Assembly: GCA_963736975.1 (NCBI GenBank)
Contig: CAVTQY010000001.1
Span: 2,170,001 to 2,234,000 of the forward strand
Origin: CAVTQY01 sp963736975
Lineage (GTDB): Bacteria; Pseudomonadota; Alphaproteobacteria; Acetobacterales; Acetobacteraceae
DNA: 64,000 nucleotides
Reading direction: 5' to 3'
The first letter of the stretch is position 1. Every line of letters starts with the position of its first letter. The notes beneath the pieces were generated by a model. That model saw only the letters and a list, made by a program, of their open reading frames with translations. It ran no database searches and was not told where the DNA came from. Both the position numbers and the translations under genes were made by a program. Shown here one piece after another: positions 16,426 through 25,794 of this stretch.

Positions 16426-17763
16426 ATGCAACCGACCGGGGTCGCTGTCGCCGGGCAGGTACCCGGCCTCGTCTGGGCTGTGCCGTTTTTCGGTGTGCTT
16501 GCCTCGGTCGCCGTGCTGCCGATGCTGGCGCCGCGCTTCTGGCAGCGCCGCATGGCCTGGGTAGCGGGCGGGTGGATCGCGGCGCTGCTGCTGCCGATGG
16601 CCTGGGCACTCGGGCTGGCAACAGCACTCGACGCAGCCTGGCGCGCGGTGCTGCTGGATTACCTGCCGTTCGCCGGTTTGCTGTTGGCGCTCTACGCCGC
16701 CGGTGGCGGCGTGCTGATCCGCGGCGGGCTGCGCGGAACGCCGACGGGCAACACTGCGATGCTGGCCATCGGGATCGGCGCCGGGATCGTGATGGGCCAG
16801 GCGGGCGCGGCCATTGTGCTGATCAATCCGTTACTGCACGCCAATGCGCATCGCACCCGCAAGGTCCATCTCGCGCTCTTCGTGATCGCGCTGGTGGCAA
16901 ACGCTTCGGGCGCCCTGACGCCGCTCGGCAACCCGCCGCTCTATGTCGGGTTCTTGCAAGGCGTACCGTTCTTCTGGACGACGCGGCACCTGCTGTTGCC
17001 CTGGCTGCTGCTGAATGGCCTGCTGCTTGCGGCCTTCTGGGCTATCGACAGCGTGCTGGCCGCGCGCGACCCGCCGACGCCCCCGGCGCAGCGTCTCCAA
17101 ATCCGCGGCTGGCCCAACCTGGCGCTGATCCTGGCCGTGGGCGGCGTCGTGCTCGCGCAGGATCATATCGCTGCCGGCGACGTGACGATGTTCGGGGTGC
17201 GGATCGCGGTGATGCGGCTGGTGGCCATTCTGGCGTTCGTGGCGGCCACCGCTGCCGCCTCGGCGATCACGCCCAGTGCGGTCCGGCAGGCCAACGACTT
17301 CACCTGGGCGCCCATGCTCGAAGTGGCAGGCCTGTTCCTGGCCATCTTCATCACCATCGTCCCGGTGCTGACGATGCTGGAGGCCGGCCCTGCCGGGCCT
17401 TTCGCGCCACTGTTGCGGCTGACGCATGATGCAGCGGGTGCGCCACGGCCCGTCGCATTCTTCTGGCTGGCAGGGACGCTCTCCGCCTTTCTGGACAACA
17501 CGCCCACCTATCTCGTGTTTTTCAAGCTGGCGGGGATCCAACCGCCCCAGATCGCAGGCGGACAGGTGGTTGCGCTTGCCGCTCTGTCCGCAGGTGCCGT
17601 GTTCTTCGGGGCGCTGACCTATATCGGCAATGCGCCGAACCTGATGGTGCGCGGGATTGCGGCGCATCGCGGCATACGGATGCCGGGTTTCTTCGGCTTT
17701 CTGGCGCTGGCCGCGGTTGTGTTGGTGCCGGCGTTCCTGGTCGTAAGCCTGGTGTTTTTCTGA
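16426..17763 (+). CDS. Sodium:proton antiporter, NhaD/CitMHS-like
   Basis: The 445-residue polytopic membrane protein has about 11-12 predicted helices. Diagnostic pieces of the NhaD/ion-transporter superfamily are NASGALTPLGNPPLYVGFLQGVPF split across a loop, FLDNTPTYLVFF near the C-terminus and GALTYIGNAPNLMVR. These N-x-P/G-N-P helix-break motifs form the ion site. It probably exchanges Na+ for H+. The ATG at 16426 is preferred to the longer frame from 16372, which overlaps coxG head-to-head. The coxG and antiporter promoters must share a short divergent region. Confidence 0.87.
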   Translation: MQPTGVAVAGQVPGLVWAVPFFGVLASVAVLPMLAPRFWQRRMAWVAGGWIAALLLPMAWALGLATALDAAWRAVLLDYLPFAGLLLALYAAGGGVLIRGGLRGTPTGNTAMLAIGIGAGIVMGQAGAAIVLINPLLHANAHRTRKVHLALFVIALVANASGALTPLGNPPLYVGFLQGVPFFWTTRHLLLPWLLLNGLLLAAFWAIDSVLAARDPPTPPAQRLQIRGWPNLALILAVGGVVLAQDHIAAGDVTMFGVRIAVMRLVAILAFVAATAAASAITPSAVRQANDFTWAPMLEVAGLFLAIFITIVPVLTMLEAGPAGPFAPLLRLTHDAAGAPRPVAFFWLAGTLSAFLDNTPTYLVFFKLAGIQPPQIAGGQVVALAALSAGAVFFGALTYIGNAPNLMVRGIAAHRGIRMPGFFGFLALAAVVLVPAFLVVSLVFF

Positions 17764-17856
17764 CGCCGCCCACCGCGCTGGTTGGTGCGGCGACCGGGTT
17801 CTGTTACGGCGGCAGGAGCGCCGGCAACTGATCAGATTCGAATCGGACGCCCAGGT

Positions 17857-19044
17857 TCAGTCGTAGCTGGGTAGGTCGATCCGATCCAGCAGGCTGGCCC
17901 CGAACACCCGTTTTGCAACCGCCGGAATCGCCATCATCCGCGAAACCTCGTTGCGCAGGACGATGCCGGCCCACGTCCGCGGCAGGAAAAATCCAGCAAA
18001 GCGCGTGGCGGCCTTCTGTTTGGCAGTCATGAACGGCCACAGCAGTCGCTGATAGCTCTCGATGCCGCGCAGAGATTCGCGATCGTTCCCGAGTTCGCCG
18101 GCCAGCACGTACGCCGCGATCATGGCCAGTGCCGCTCCCTGGCCGGCCAGCAGCGAAGGACAGAACGCGGCATCGCCCACTAGCGTCACACGCCCGCGCC
18201 TCCAGCTCTTCATACGGATCTGACTGACCTCGTCGAAATAAACATCGTCGCACGCATCGAGCGCCGCCATGATCTGCGGGCACTCCCAACCGAGACCGTC
18301 GAACACGGTATGAAGCAGAGCCTTGACGGCTGGTGTATCGTGCGCAGCAACACGCGTGGCCCGGTCCGCGGCGAAAACCAGCAGAAACAGTGTGCGGTCG
18401 TCCCGCATTGCGAAGCGCGCCGCTTGCCTGCCTGGTACCGCATGGCTGAGATAGACCTGCTCATCGCGCGGCGCGTAGCCCTTCATTTCGAAGGCCGCGA
18501 CCGCGTAGCCCAGATATGTCTCGAACCGCTCTTGAGCACCGAACGCCAGCGCGCGAACTCTCGAATGAAGACCATCGGCTCCCACCACCAGGTCGAACCG
18601 GCGCGGCGCAGCTCGTTCGAAGCTGACCCGTACCCCCTCGCTCGTCTGTTCGATGCCGCCGATGCTGTCGTCGAAAATGGTTTCGTAGCGGCCGTCGAGC
18701 TTGCGATAGATCATCCGGGCCAGATCGCCACGCGGCAGAGTGACGTAGCGACCAGCCGTGAGCCGGTCGATCACGCCGACCTCGAAACCGCCGACCCGCT
18801 GCCCGTGCGTATCGACCAGGCGCAATTCCTTGACCTTGTATCCTTGGGATGTGAGGTCAGGAGCAAGTCTCATACGCTCGGCGATCTCGTAGCCGAGTCC
18901 CCAGAAGTCGATGACATAGCCGCCCGTGCGCAAACCTGGCGCCCGTTCGATGAGCGTGGGTTCGAAGCCGCGCTCGCCAAGCCAATAGGCGAGTGTCGTG
19001 CCGGCGATGCCTATACCTGAAATAAGGACAAACTTGTTTTGCAC
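17857..19044 (-). CDS. FAD-dependent monooxygenase (PHBH/TetX-like)
   Basis: A 395-residue group A flavoprotein hydroxylase. VLISGIGIAGTTLAYWLGE (residues 6-24) is the GxGxxG FAD site, DLVVGADGLHSRVR is the DG motif, and TLVGDAAFCPSLLAGQGAAL is the second FAD motif (GD). It would hydroxylate a small aromatic or polyketide-like substrate using NAD(P)H and O2. The substrate is not deducible, and no catabolic neighbours point to one. It stands alone between the antiporter (convergent) and prpB (divergent). Confidence 0.87.
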   Translation of the reverse strand: MQNKFVLISGIGIAGTTLAYWLGERGFEPTLIERAPGLRTGGYVIDFWGLGYEIAERMRLAPDLTSQGYKVKELRLVDTHGQRVGGFEVGVIDRLTAGRYVTLPRGDLARMIYRKLDGRYETIFDDSIGGIEQTSEGVRVSFERAAPRRFDLVVGADGLHSRVRALAFGAQERFETYLGYAVAAFEMKGYAPRDEQVYLSHAVPGRQAARFAMRDDRTLFLLVFAADRATRVAAHDTPAVKALLHTVFDGLGWECPQIMAALDACDDVYFDEVSQIRMKSWRRGRVTLVGDAAFCPSLLAGQGAALAMIAAYVLAGELGNDRESLRGIESYQRLLWPFMTAKQKAATRFAGFFLPRTWAGIVLRNEVSRMMAIPAVAKRVFGASLLDRIDLPSYD

Positions 19045-19220
19045 CGTAATAACCCCGCCGACCTCGGCAACGACGGACGCCGATCAGCATTCAACCGCGC
19101 CGCGAGTGCGATCCCGTCTGGGCATCCCGCTCCCCCCGCGCACTGCCGTCAAAGGCCGTCAGTTGACCCCGCCCCTAGCCCCCCCTATCCGAAGCGCCTC
19201 CGCCTTCGCAGGACCGCAGC

Positions 19221-20141
19221 ATGACCTACCTGCTTGCCGCCGACCTCCCCACCTCTCCCGCCGGCGAGCGATTCCGGTCATTGCTCTCACGTCCCGGCAT
19301 TCTGCAAATACCTGGCGCGCATAACGGCATGGCAGCACTGCAGGCAAAAGCCGCCGGCTTCCAGGCGCTCTATCTCTCCGGCGCCGCCATGACAGCCCAA
19401 ATGGGCCTGCCTGACCTCGGCGTGATCACCGTTGACGAAGTCTGCTTCTTCATCCGCCAGGTCACCCGCGCCTCCGGCCTGCCCGTGCTGGTGGATGGCG
19501 ACACCGGTTACGGCGAAGCACTCAACGTCATGCACATGGTACGCACGTTCGAAGATGCGGGCGCTGCCGCCGTGCATATCGAGGACCAGCTCCTGCCAAA
19601 GAAGTGCGGTCACCTCAATGACAAGAAATTGGCCGATCCGCACGACATGGCCGCCAAGATCGCCGCCGCTGCCCGCGCGCGGCGACATCTTTTCATCATC
19701 GCCCGCACCGACGCCGCCGCCGGCGAGGGGCTCGACGCCGCCGTGGAACGCGCAAAACTCTACCTGCAAGCCGGCGCGGACGCGATCTTCCCCGAAGCGC
19801 TGCACAGCGCGGAGATGTTCCGCGAGTTCGCTCATCGCGTCGATGCACCGCTGCTCGCAAACATGACCGAGTTCGGCCGCACCCCGTTCTTCACCGCCGC
19901 CGAGTTCGAGGCGATGGGCTATAAAATAGTGATCTGGCCGGTCAGCTCGCTGCGCGTCGCCAACAAGGCGCAGGCCGAGCTGTATGCGGCCATAAGCCGT
20001 GACGGCGGCACGCAGAACATGATCGACCGCATGCAGACCCGCGCCGAGCTCTATGAAGCGATCGGCTATCACGACTACGAAGCGCTCGACGCATCGATCG
20101 TGAAGACGGTCATCCCGCGAGACATGCCGCAACGGAGCTAG
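19221..20141 (+). CDS. prpB: Methylisocitrate lyase (PrpB, isocitrate lyase family)
   Basis: Cleaves 2-methylisocitrate to pyruvate and succinate in the methylcitrate cycle. The catalytic KKCGH is at 127-131, the Mg-binding strand VDGDTGYG at 91-98, HIEDQ at 119-123, and the family C-terminus includes ANMTEFGRTPFFT. The length (306) is normal. prpC and prpD are not adjacent, so a related activity such as oxaloacetate or phosphonopyruvate hydrolysis cannot be excluded. It is followed by an HDAC-family gene after 12 nt on the same strand, suggesting an operon. Confidence 0.88.
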   Translation: MTYLLAADLPTSPAGERFRSLLSRPGILQIPGAHNGMAALQAKAAGFQALYLSGAAMTAQMGLPDLGVITVDEVCFFIRQVTRASGLPVLVDGDTGYGEALNVMHMVRTFEDAGAAAVHIEDQLLPKKCGHLNDKKLADPHDMAAKIAAAARARRHLFIIARTDAAAGEGLDAAVERAKLYLQAGADAIFPEALHSAEMFREFAHRVDAPLLANMTEFGRTPFFTAAEFEAMGYKIVIWPVSSLRVANKAQAELYAAISRDGGTQNMIDRMQTRAELYEAIGYHDYEALDASIVKTVIPRDMPQRS

Positions 20142-20153
20142 GGCTGCAACGCC

Positions 20154-21269
20154 GTGACGTGCCCGGTTTATATCGGCAGCGAAATCTACCGGAGTTCCAG
20201 CTACGGACCGAAGCATCCGCTTGCAGTGCCGCGCGTCTCCGTCTGCACCGATCTTTGCCGTGCGCTGGGCTGGCTGCCGGATATCGCTTACCGCGACGCG
20301 CCGATGGCATCCGATGCCGAACTTACGCGCTTTCACACGTCCGCCTACATCGCCGCGCTGAAGCAGGCGGAGGCGACGCAATCCATCTCCGATGCCGACC
20401 GTGCCCGCTACCGCATCGGCGCGGACGGCAATCCCATCTATCCCGAAGTCTTTCGGCGCCCGGCGATCTCAGCCGGCGGCGTGATGCTGGCCGCGCGTCT
20501 CACCGCCGGCGGCGGAATCGTGCATTGCCCCGGAGGCGGAACGCACCACGGCCGCACCGATCGCGCCTCGGGTTTTTGCTTCCTCAACGACCCGGTGCTG
20601 GGGCTGCTGACCTGGCTCGACCTCGGCCTCGACAATATCGTGTATGTGGACATCGACGCGCATCATGGCGATGGCGTGCAGGACGCCTTCCATCACGACG
20701 AGCGCGTCTTCACCATCAGCCTGCATGAAGCCGGGCGCTGGCCGTTCACCGGCACGGCGGGCGATCGCGCCGGCGGTGCCGCGCGCAACTTGCCGCTTCC
20801 TCCCGGATGCAACGACAGCGAATTCCTGCATGTGCTGCACCACGCCGTGCTGCCGCTGATCGAAGCCCGGCAGCCACAGGCGATCATGCTGCAGGCTGGC
20901 GCCGACGCGCTGGAGGAAGACCCGCTCGCGCGACTGTCGCTCTCCAACAACGCGCATATCGCGACGGTGCGCGCCATCGTGGCGCTTGCCCCGCGGCTGA
21001 TCGTGCTCGGCGGCGGTGGTTACAATCCCTGGACCGTCGGCCGTTGCTGGGCAGCGATCTGGGCCACGCTCAACCGCCTGCCAATCCCCGACCGGGTGCC
21101 GCCGGCCGCCGAGACCGTGCTGCGGTCGCTGCGCTATGACCGCGCCGCCGGCCGCAACCCGCCCGCCCATTGGCACACTACCTTGCGCGACGCGCCCCGG
21201 AGCGGCCCGATACGCCCGGAGATTCGCGAGCTCGCCGAAGCCGGCACGAAGGAGACACTCACCGCATGA
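20154..21269 (+). CDS. Histone deacetylase family protein (AcuC-like)
   Basis: A 371-residue zinc-dependent deacetylase. The catalytic dyad is in CPGGGTHHG (H131, H132) and the zinc ligands in VYVDIDAHHGDG (D166, D168, H170). LQAGADALEEDPLARLSLS and VLGGGGYNPWTV complete the active-site loops, including the Tyr. AcuC-like enzymes deacetylate acetyl-CoA synthetase or polyamines. A GTG at 20154 is used because no ATG is available before the conserved N-terminus. The gene overlaps the next one by 4 nt (ATGA). Confidence 0.9.
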   Translation: MTCPVYIGSEIYRSSSYGPKHPLAVPRVSVCTDLCRALGWLPDIAYRDAPMASDAELTRFHTSAYIAALKQAEATQSISDADRARYRIGADGNPIYPEVFRRPAISAGGVMLAARLTAGGGIVHCPGGGTHHGRTDRASGFCFLNDPVLGLLTWLDLGLDNIVYVDIDAHHGDGVQDAFHHDERVFTISLHEAGRWPFTGTAGDRAGGAARNLPLPPGCNDSEFLHVLHHAVLPLIEARQPQAIMLQAGADALEEDPLARLSLSNNAHIATVRAIVALAPRLIVLGGGGYNPWTVGRCWAAIWATLNRLPIPDRVPPAAETVLRSLRYDRAAGRNPPAHWHTTLRDAPRSGPIRPEIRELAEAGTKETLTA

Positions 21270-21745
21270 ACCGCCGCTTCCTGCTCACGCTGCTGGCGCT
21301 CGCCCCGGCCGCCGTTTTCGCGCAATCCGACGAACCAAACGGACCGCAGCCCGAACTGCTGAAACAGCAGATCGTCATCGTCACCAAGGCCGGGCAGCGG
21401 CACATCTTCACGGTCGAGATGGCCACGACGGCGGCCCAGCAGACCACAGGCCTTATGTTCCGCAAGAGCGTGCCCCCGGATGGCGGCATGCTGTTCGATT
21501 GGGGCACCCCGCGCCAGTCGGAGATGTGGATGAAGAACACCCTCGTGCCGCTCGACATGGTCTTCATCACCACCGACGGTACTATCGACTCGATCGCCGA
21601 GAACACCGTGCCGCACAGCCTGCGCATCATCGCCAGCTACGGCCCGGTGCTCGCGACGCTGGAGCTGGCCGGCGGCACCACCGCGCGGCTCGGGATCAGC
21701 GTAGGCGACAAGGTGCTGGCGCCGATGTTCCATGACGTAGGCTGA
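21266..21745 (+). CDS. DUF192 family secreted protein
   Basis: The 159-residue protein begins with a signal peptide (MNRRFLLTLLALAPAAVFAQ, cleavage after AFA or AQ), followed by the DUF192 beta-barrel. Conserved segments are GLMFRKSVPPDGGMLFDWG, MWMKNTLVPLDMVFI and GTIDSIAENTVPHS. The ATG at 21266 is chosen over a longer frame because it gives the signal peptide and overlaps the upstream stop. It is predicted periplasmic; the family is small, beta-rich and of unknown function. Confidence 0.92.
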   Translation: MNRRFLLTLLALAPAAVFAQSDEPNGPQPELLKQQIVIVTKAGQRHIFTVEMATTAAQQTTGLMFRKSVPPDGGMLFDWGTPRQSEMWMKNTLVPLDMVFITTDGTIDSIAENTVPHSLRIIASYGPVLATLELAGGTTARLGISVGDKVLAPMFHDVG

Positions 21746-21770
21746 TGTGCTAGGGCCCCGGCCAACGTTT

Positions 21771-21848
21771 CGGGGCGTGGCGCAGCCTGGTCAGCGCGCG
21801 TGTTTTGGGTACACGAGGCCGCCGGTTCGAATCCGGCCGCCCCGACCA
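21771..21848 (+). tRNA. tRNA-Pro (UGG)
   Basis: The cloverleaf closes: acceptor CGGGGCG with CGCCCCG, anticodon stem CGTGT with ACACG around loop TTTGGGT (anticodon TGG), and T-arm GCCGG-TTCGAAT-CCGGC. The discriminator is A, and CCA is encoded at 21846-21848. The D-loop holds one base more than usual. Confidence 0.96.
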
Positions 21849-21877
21849 TCCGCCTAAGGGACCGACATGGAGGATCG

Positions 21878-22186
21878 ATGAAGCGCGCCCGCATCTATCA
21901 GCCGCCAAAGACCGCAATGCAGTCGGGCCGCGCCGGCACCGACCACTGGGTGCTGGACTTTGAGCCGGCCTCGCCGCTCCGCCCCGACCCCCTGATGGGC
22001 TGGATCGGCAGCGCCGACACGCAAACCCAGGTGAAACTTCATTTCGATACGCGCGAGGAGGCAGTCGAATTCGCTGAGCGTAACGGCATCTCCCACGAGG
22101 TGGAATTGCCGCCCGAGCGTCAGATCAAGCCGAAAGCGTACGCCGACAACTTCCGCTACGGCCGGCGCGAAATGTGGACGCATTGA
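21878..22186 (+). CDS. ETC complex I subunit, NDUFS4-like
   Basis: A 102-residue homologue of mitochondrial Complex I subunit NDUFS4 (18 kDa), found in alphaproteobacteria. MKRARIYQPPKTAMQSGRAG opens the family, then HWVLDFEP, MGWIGSADTQTQVKLHF and the C-terminal KPKAYADNFRYGRREMWTH. The ATG at 21878 has GGAGG 5 nt upstream. It is expected to stabilise the NADH-binding arm of the enzyme. It lies between two tRNA genes with no nuo genes nearby. Confidence 0.93.
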   Translation: MKRARIYQPPKTAMQSGRAGTDHWVLDFEPASPLRPDPLMGWIGSADTQTQVKLHFDTREEAVEFAERNGISHEVELPPERQIKPKAYADNFRYGRREMWTH

Positions 22187-22203
22187 TCACGGTCCGCCCG
22201 AAC

Positions 22204-22281
22204 GCGCCCTTAGCTCAGTTGGATAGAGCAACAGCCTTCTAAGCTGTGGGTCGCTGGTTCGAAGTCCAGCAGGGCGCGCCA
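22204..22281 (+). tRNA. tRNA-Arg (UCU)
   Basis: The acceptor GCGCCCT pairs with AGGGCGC, the D-arm is standard (AGCTCAGTTGGATAGAGC), and the anticodon loop CTTCTAA gives TCT. The T-arm is GCTGG-TTCGAAG-TCCAGC. The discriminator is G with encoded CCA at 22279-22281. Confidence 0.96.
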
Positions 22282-22371
22282 TCGCCGTCGGTATCGCTCG
22301 ACGCACGCCGGGCCCAGGCTTGCCCTTGACCCCGCCGATCGGCGCGATTTTCCTTCACGGCCTCGTGTACT

Positions 22372-24705
22372 GTGCTAAATAAGCGTGATCCCCGCGTGAT
22401 CATCATAAAGGACGGGGCACGTCGCCAGGGCGCGACAGGTCTTTGCCGGGCCGGGAACTTGACACCTCCGACGACCACCACCCCCCAGACGGAAGCGCCT
22501 CGCGCCACGGGCAATGACCCCGCCCGCGCTTTTCCATCGCTGCCACAGACACTGATCATTGCCGCGGCGGTCATCATCATCGCCCTCGGCTGGTTTGGCG
22601 CTTATGCCGCAATCGTCGCGCACCGGGCTGCTTCCTTGGCTCGCATCGAATCCGAGGTCCGCAGCAAGGACGATCTCGTTGCCGAACAACTCCGGCGAGA
22701 ACTGCTCGTAACCGATCAGAGCCTGCACATCGTGGAGCTGGAATGGGAGCGTGATCCCGCCCACTTCGATTTCGACAATTGGCGGCGCCGCGTGTTCGCG
22801 CTCTCCGACATGTCGCTCCAGATCTTCATCGCCGATTCCCACGGGATCGTTCGCTGGAGCTCCCGCCCTGAAATCCTCGGGGACAATGTCAGCAACCGAG
22901 ACTACTTCCGACATGCGGCCACAGAACGGGCTGATGATGGGCGAATGTTCATTGGTTCGCTAACCCGCGGCCTGGTCACCCGGCAATGGCAGATCAACCT
23001 CGAGCGCCGGCTCGATCACCCCGACGGATCGTTCGGCGGTGTCATCGCCGCATCATACGACGCCTCCGCCTTCGCTCGCCTGAAGCAGGAGGTCGATCTG
23101 GGCGCCAGAGGACTGCTCGTCGTCGCCGCACCCAACGGCGAGATTCACGGCCTCGGCGACCCGGCACTCGCCGAAACATCGACCAGCCTTGCCGGTACCG
23201 CGGTGTTCGGGGCAATGCGCGCCGCTCGCACGGGCGTTTGGACCGGCCGCTCGCCGCTAGACGGGATCGACCGCATTCTTGCCTTTACAACTATCCCGGG
23301 GCGCGACCTCGACGTGCTGGTCGGCGAGGACCGGGCCGACGCCATGCGTCCGGTGATCGCCTGGGAAGAACAGGCATTGATCTTCACCGGCGCGGCTACG
23401 GTCCTCCTCCTGCTTATGGCCGGCATCTTGTTGTGGGCGGAACGGACAGCGCGCCTCCGACATGCTGCCATTATTCGCGACCGCGCGGTCCTGACGAGCG
23501 CCAACACACAGCTCGCCGTGACCGAGGCGCGGGAACGCGTCAAGACCACGCAGCTTCAGGCGACCCTCGCCGGCATGACCGACGGCATCATGATGGTGGA
23601 TGCCGAGCTGCAGCTGCTGGCCTGGAACAACCGTTTCCCTGATTTCACCGGCGTGCCTGCCGACATCCTGCGGCTCGGCCTGCCGATGGAGGACATGCTG
23701 CGAGCTCAGGCCGAAGCAGGCGAATTCGGACCTGTTGATGTCGCCGAGGAAGTTGAACGACGGATGATTCTGCTGCGCCAGGGCGGCAGCATCGGTACCA
23801 TCGAGCGTCAGCGCCCGAATGGCCAAATCCTGGAGATCCGCCGGAATCCCCTGGCCGGCGGCGGTTTCGTCACGCTCTATTCGGACATCACCGACCGCCG
23901 ACATGCCGAAGAACGGGCACGCCAGGCCCAGACCATGGCGGCGATCGGCCGGCTGACATCCGGCGTGGCGCACGATTTCAACAATCTGCTGTCCTCGATC
24001 ACTGGCAATGCCGAGATGCTGCTCGGCGATCGCTCGACACTCCCTCGGGAGTCGCGCCGTGTAGCCGTCATCCTGCAGGCAGCCGACCGCGGCGCCGAAC
24101 TGGTACGGCAACTGCTGGCCTTCGCCCGTAAGCAGATGCTGACACCGAGCCCGACCGACCTGAACGCCGTGCTCGATGGCATCAGCGAGCTTCTGCGAAG
24201 CACGGTCGGCACGACGATCCAGTTGGAGACGCGGTTCGATCCGGGACTGTGGCGCGCCATGGTCGATGCGGTACAGATCGAGCATGCAGTGTTGAATTTG
24301 GCCATCAACGCGCGAGACGCGATGCCTGAGGGCGGCATGCTTACCATCGCCACCGGCAATGTCACGCTTCCAAGTGCCGACACTGCTGAGGACCTGCCGC
24401 CCGGGGACTACGTGATAGTCGCCGTGACCGACACCGGGACAGGGATGACGGAGGAGGTGCGTCAGAACGCTTTCGAACCGTTCTTCACCACGAAGGCGCC
24501 TGGCCGTGGCTCGGGACTGGGGCTCAGCCAAGTCTATGGGCTCGCCCAGCAGTCGGGCGGCGGCGTACGGATCGAGAGCAGGCTCAGTCAGGGCACCACC
24601 GTCCGGGTGCTCCTCCCACGTGCCCGGGCCGAGGCTCCGCCCAAATCAGCCGGCACCGAGAGACAGACGATCACCAGCGACGGCACCCTGCTCGTGGCCG
24701 GCTAA
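22372..24705 (+). CDS. Membrane sensor histidine kinase with dCache-like and PAS domains; receiver apparently lost
   Basis: A transmembrane helix (about residues 60-82) and a second (about 336-356) flank a periplasmic dCache-like domain with DSHGIVRWSS and NRDYFRHA. Then come a PAS domain (TLAGMTDGIMMVDAELQLLAWNN in pieces), a HisKA with GVAHDFNNLLSSITG (phospho-His about 533) and an HATPase (LNLAINARDAMPEGG, FEPFFTTKAPGRGSGLGLS). Such kinases normally continue into a receiver domain. Here the frame stops right after DGTLLVAG, where a receiver would begin (LLVVDDD), and a family A repeat follows. The start is uncertain: GTG 22372, or a later start nearer TM1. Confidence 0.85.
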   Translation: MLNKRDPRVIIIKDGARRQGATGLCRAGNLTPPTTTTPQTEAPRATGNDPARAFPSLPQTLIIAAAVIIIALGWFGAYAAIVAHRAASLARIESEVRSKDDLVAEQLRRELLVTDQSLHIVELEWERDPAHFDFDNWRRRVFALSDMSLQIFIADSHGIVRWSSRPEILGDNVSNRDYFRHAATERADDGRMFIGSLTRGLVTRQWQINLERRLDHPDGSFGGVIAASYDASAFARLKQEVDLGARGLLVVAAPNGEIHGLGDPALAETSTSLAGTAVFGAMRAARTGVWTGRSPLDGIDRILAFTTIPGRDLDVLVGEDRADAMRPVIAWEEQALIFTGAATVLLLLMAGILLWAERTARLRHAAIIRDRAVLTSANTQLAVTEARERVKTTQLQATLAGMTDGIMMVDAELQLLAWNNRFPDFTGVPADILRLGLPMEDMLRAQAEAGEFGPVDVAEEVERRMILLRQGGSIGTIERQRPNGQILEIRRNPLAGGGFVTLYSDITDRRHAEERARQAQTMAAIGRLTSGVAHDFNNLLSSITGNAEMLLGDRSTLPRESRRVAVILQAADRGAELVRQLLAFARKQMLTPSPTDLNAVLDGISELLRSTVGTTIQLETRFDPGLWRAMVDAVQIEHAVLNLAINARDAMPEGGMLTIATGNVTLPSADTAEDLPPGDYVIVAVTDTGTGMTEEVRQNAFEPFFTTKAPGRGSGLGLSQVYGLAQQSGGGVRIESRLSQGTTVRVLLPRARAEAPPKSAGTERQTITSDGTLLVAG

Positions 24706-24724
24706 TAACCCTCCCGGCCCCGGC

Positions 24725-24777
24725 CACCTCTTCCATTTTCGCGGAAGAGTCGGTTCGCGAAGGGAACCGGGTGAGGG
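24725..24777. repeat. Palindromic repeat family A, copy 3
   Basis: CACCTCTTCC, a GCGGAAGAG arm and a hairpin GGTTCGC-GAA-GGGAACC (one mismatch) end in GGGTGAGGG. The repeat starts 20 nt after the sensor kinase stop. Confidence 0.72.
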
Positions 24778-24802
24778 TGCCGCGCCGATCCTACCCAGCC
24801 GG

Positions 24803-25543
24803 CTAAGCGACCCGGTGCTCCTCCACCACGATCGTCTCCAGAATGGCTTCCGGCTGGTACATCCACCGTGTCAGCCAACCCGACACCAACGCGCCGATGA
24901 TCGGCGCGATCCAGAACAGCCAAAGCTGCCCGACATACTCGCCGCCTGCAAACAGCGCCGGCCCGGTACTGCGCGCCGGATTTACCGAGGTATTGGTGAC
25001 CGGGATCGACACCAGATGGATCAGCGTCAGCGCCAGGCCGATCGGGATGCCGGCAAAACCGCTGGCCGCGCCCTTCGACGTCGTGCCGATGATGATGAAC
25101 AGGAAGAAGAACGTCATCAGCACTTCGGTGAAGAAGCACGCAGCAACACCATACTTTCCAGGGCTTAGATCGCCGTACCCGTTGGCTGCGAACCCGCCCG
25201 GAACCCAACCCGGCTTGCCCGAAGCGATCACCCACAGCGCCGCTGCCGCTAGGATCGCGGCGACCACCTGGGCAACGATATAGGGTATCACGTGCTTGTT
25301 TGCGCAGCGCCCCGCGGCCCATAGGCCAAGCGTCACCGCCGGGTTGAAATGTCCGCCGGAGACATGGCCCACTGCGTAGGCCATGGTCAGGACCGTCAAT
25401 CCGAAAGCGAACGCGACGCCGACAAAACCAATCCCAAGATTCGGAAACGCGGCTGCTAGCACCGCCGCACCGCACCCGCCGAATACAAGCCAGAATGTGC
25501 CGAACAACTCGGCGACAACGCGCCGTGACATGTCGCTGTCCAT
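24803..25543 (-). CDS. aqpZ: Aquaporin Z
   Basis: A six-helix water channel of 246 residues. Both NPA boxes are present, HFNPAVT (65-71) and SVNPARS (about 190-196), with the usual AqpZ start SRRVVAELFGTFWLVFGGCG and WLFWIAPIIGAL near the end. The start may be the ATG at 25543 or the one 12 nt later (MSRRV); the latter fits family length better. It is a monocistronic gene convergent with the sensor kinase. Confidence 0.95.
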   Translation of the reverse strand: MDSDMSRRVVAELFGTFWLVFGGCGAAVLAAAFPNLGIGFVGVAFAFGLTVLTMAYAVGHVSGGHFNPAVTLGLWAAGRCANKHVIPYIVAQVVAAILAAAALWVIASGKPGWVPGGFAANGYGDLSPGKYGVAACFFTEVLMTFFFLFIIIGTTSKGAASGFAGIPIGLALTLIHLVSIPVTNTSVNPARSTGPALFAGGEYVGQLWLFWIAPIIGALVSGWLTRWMYQPEAILETIVVEEHRVA

Positions 25544-25647
25544 TGATGTCCCCCCTTTGGAAGCAGCGTTTCAGGCGAAAGTCCGTTAGGTTATATAAGT
25601 GGGGAATGAATCACACACAAGAAAGTTTTTCGGAAGGAACATAACTC

Positions 25648-25794
25648 ATGCAGCATGGCCGTCGCGAACTCAACGCCTTACTCGCCGCGCTAGCGATAGC
25701 AACCCTGGCAGGACCGCCGGCTGTAGTGTACGGCTGCCGCCCACTCTGGACGACCGGACAAGATGTTGCTGACCATCTTTCTCCGTCACCATGA
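25648..25794 (+). CDS. Short ORF with Tat/Sec-type signal peptide, probably truncated
   Basis: An ATG with a good SD (GGAAGGAAC, 7 nt) opens 48 codons. MQHGRRELNALLAALAIATL is a signal peptide with a twin-Arg motif, continuing LAGPPAVVYG, and the frame stops soon after. The ORF overlaps the next small gene by 32 nt in another frame, so it looks like a secreted protein that lost its body. It is too short to assign to a family. Confidence 0.4.
   Translation: MQHGRRELNALLAALAIATLAGPPAVVYGCRPLWTTGQDVADHLSPSP

Noticed and set aside
19221..21269. A methylcitrate-cycle operon with the HDAC-family gene as a member
   Set aside because: prpC and prpD are absent, and the deacetylase is not a known cycle enzyme. 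Only adjacency supports it.
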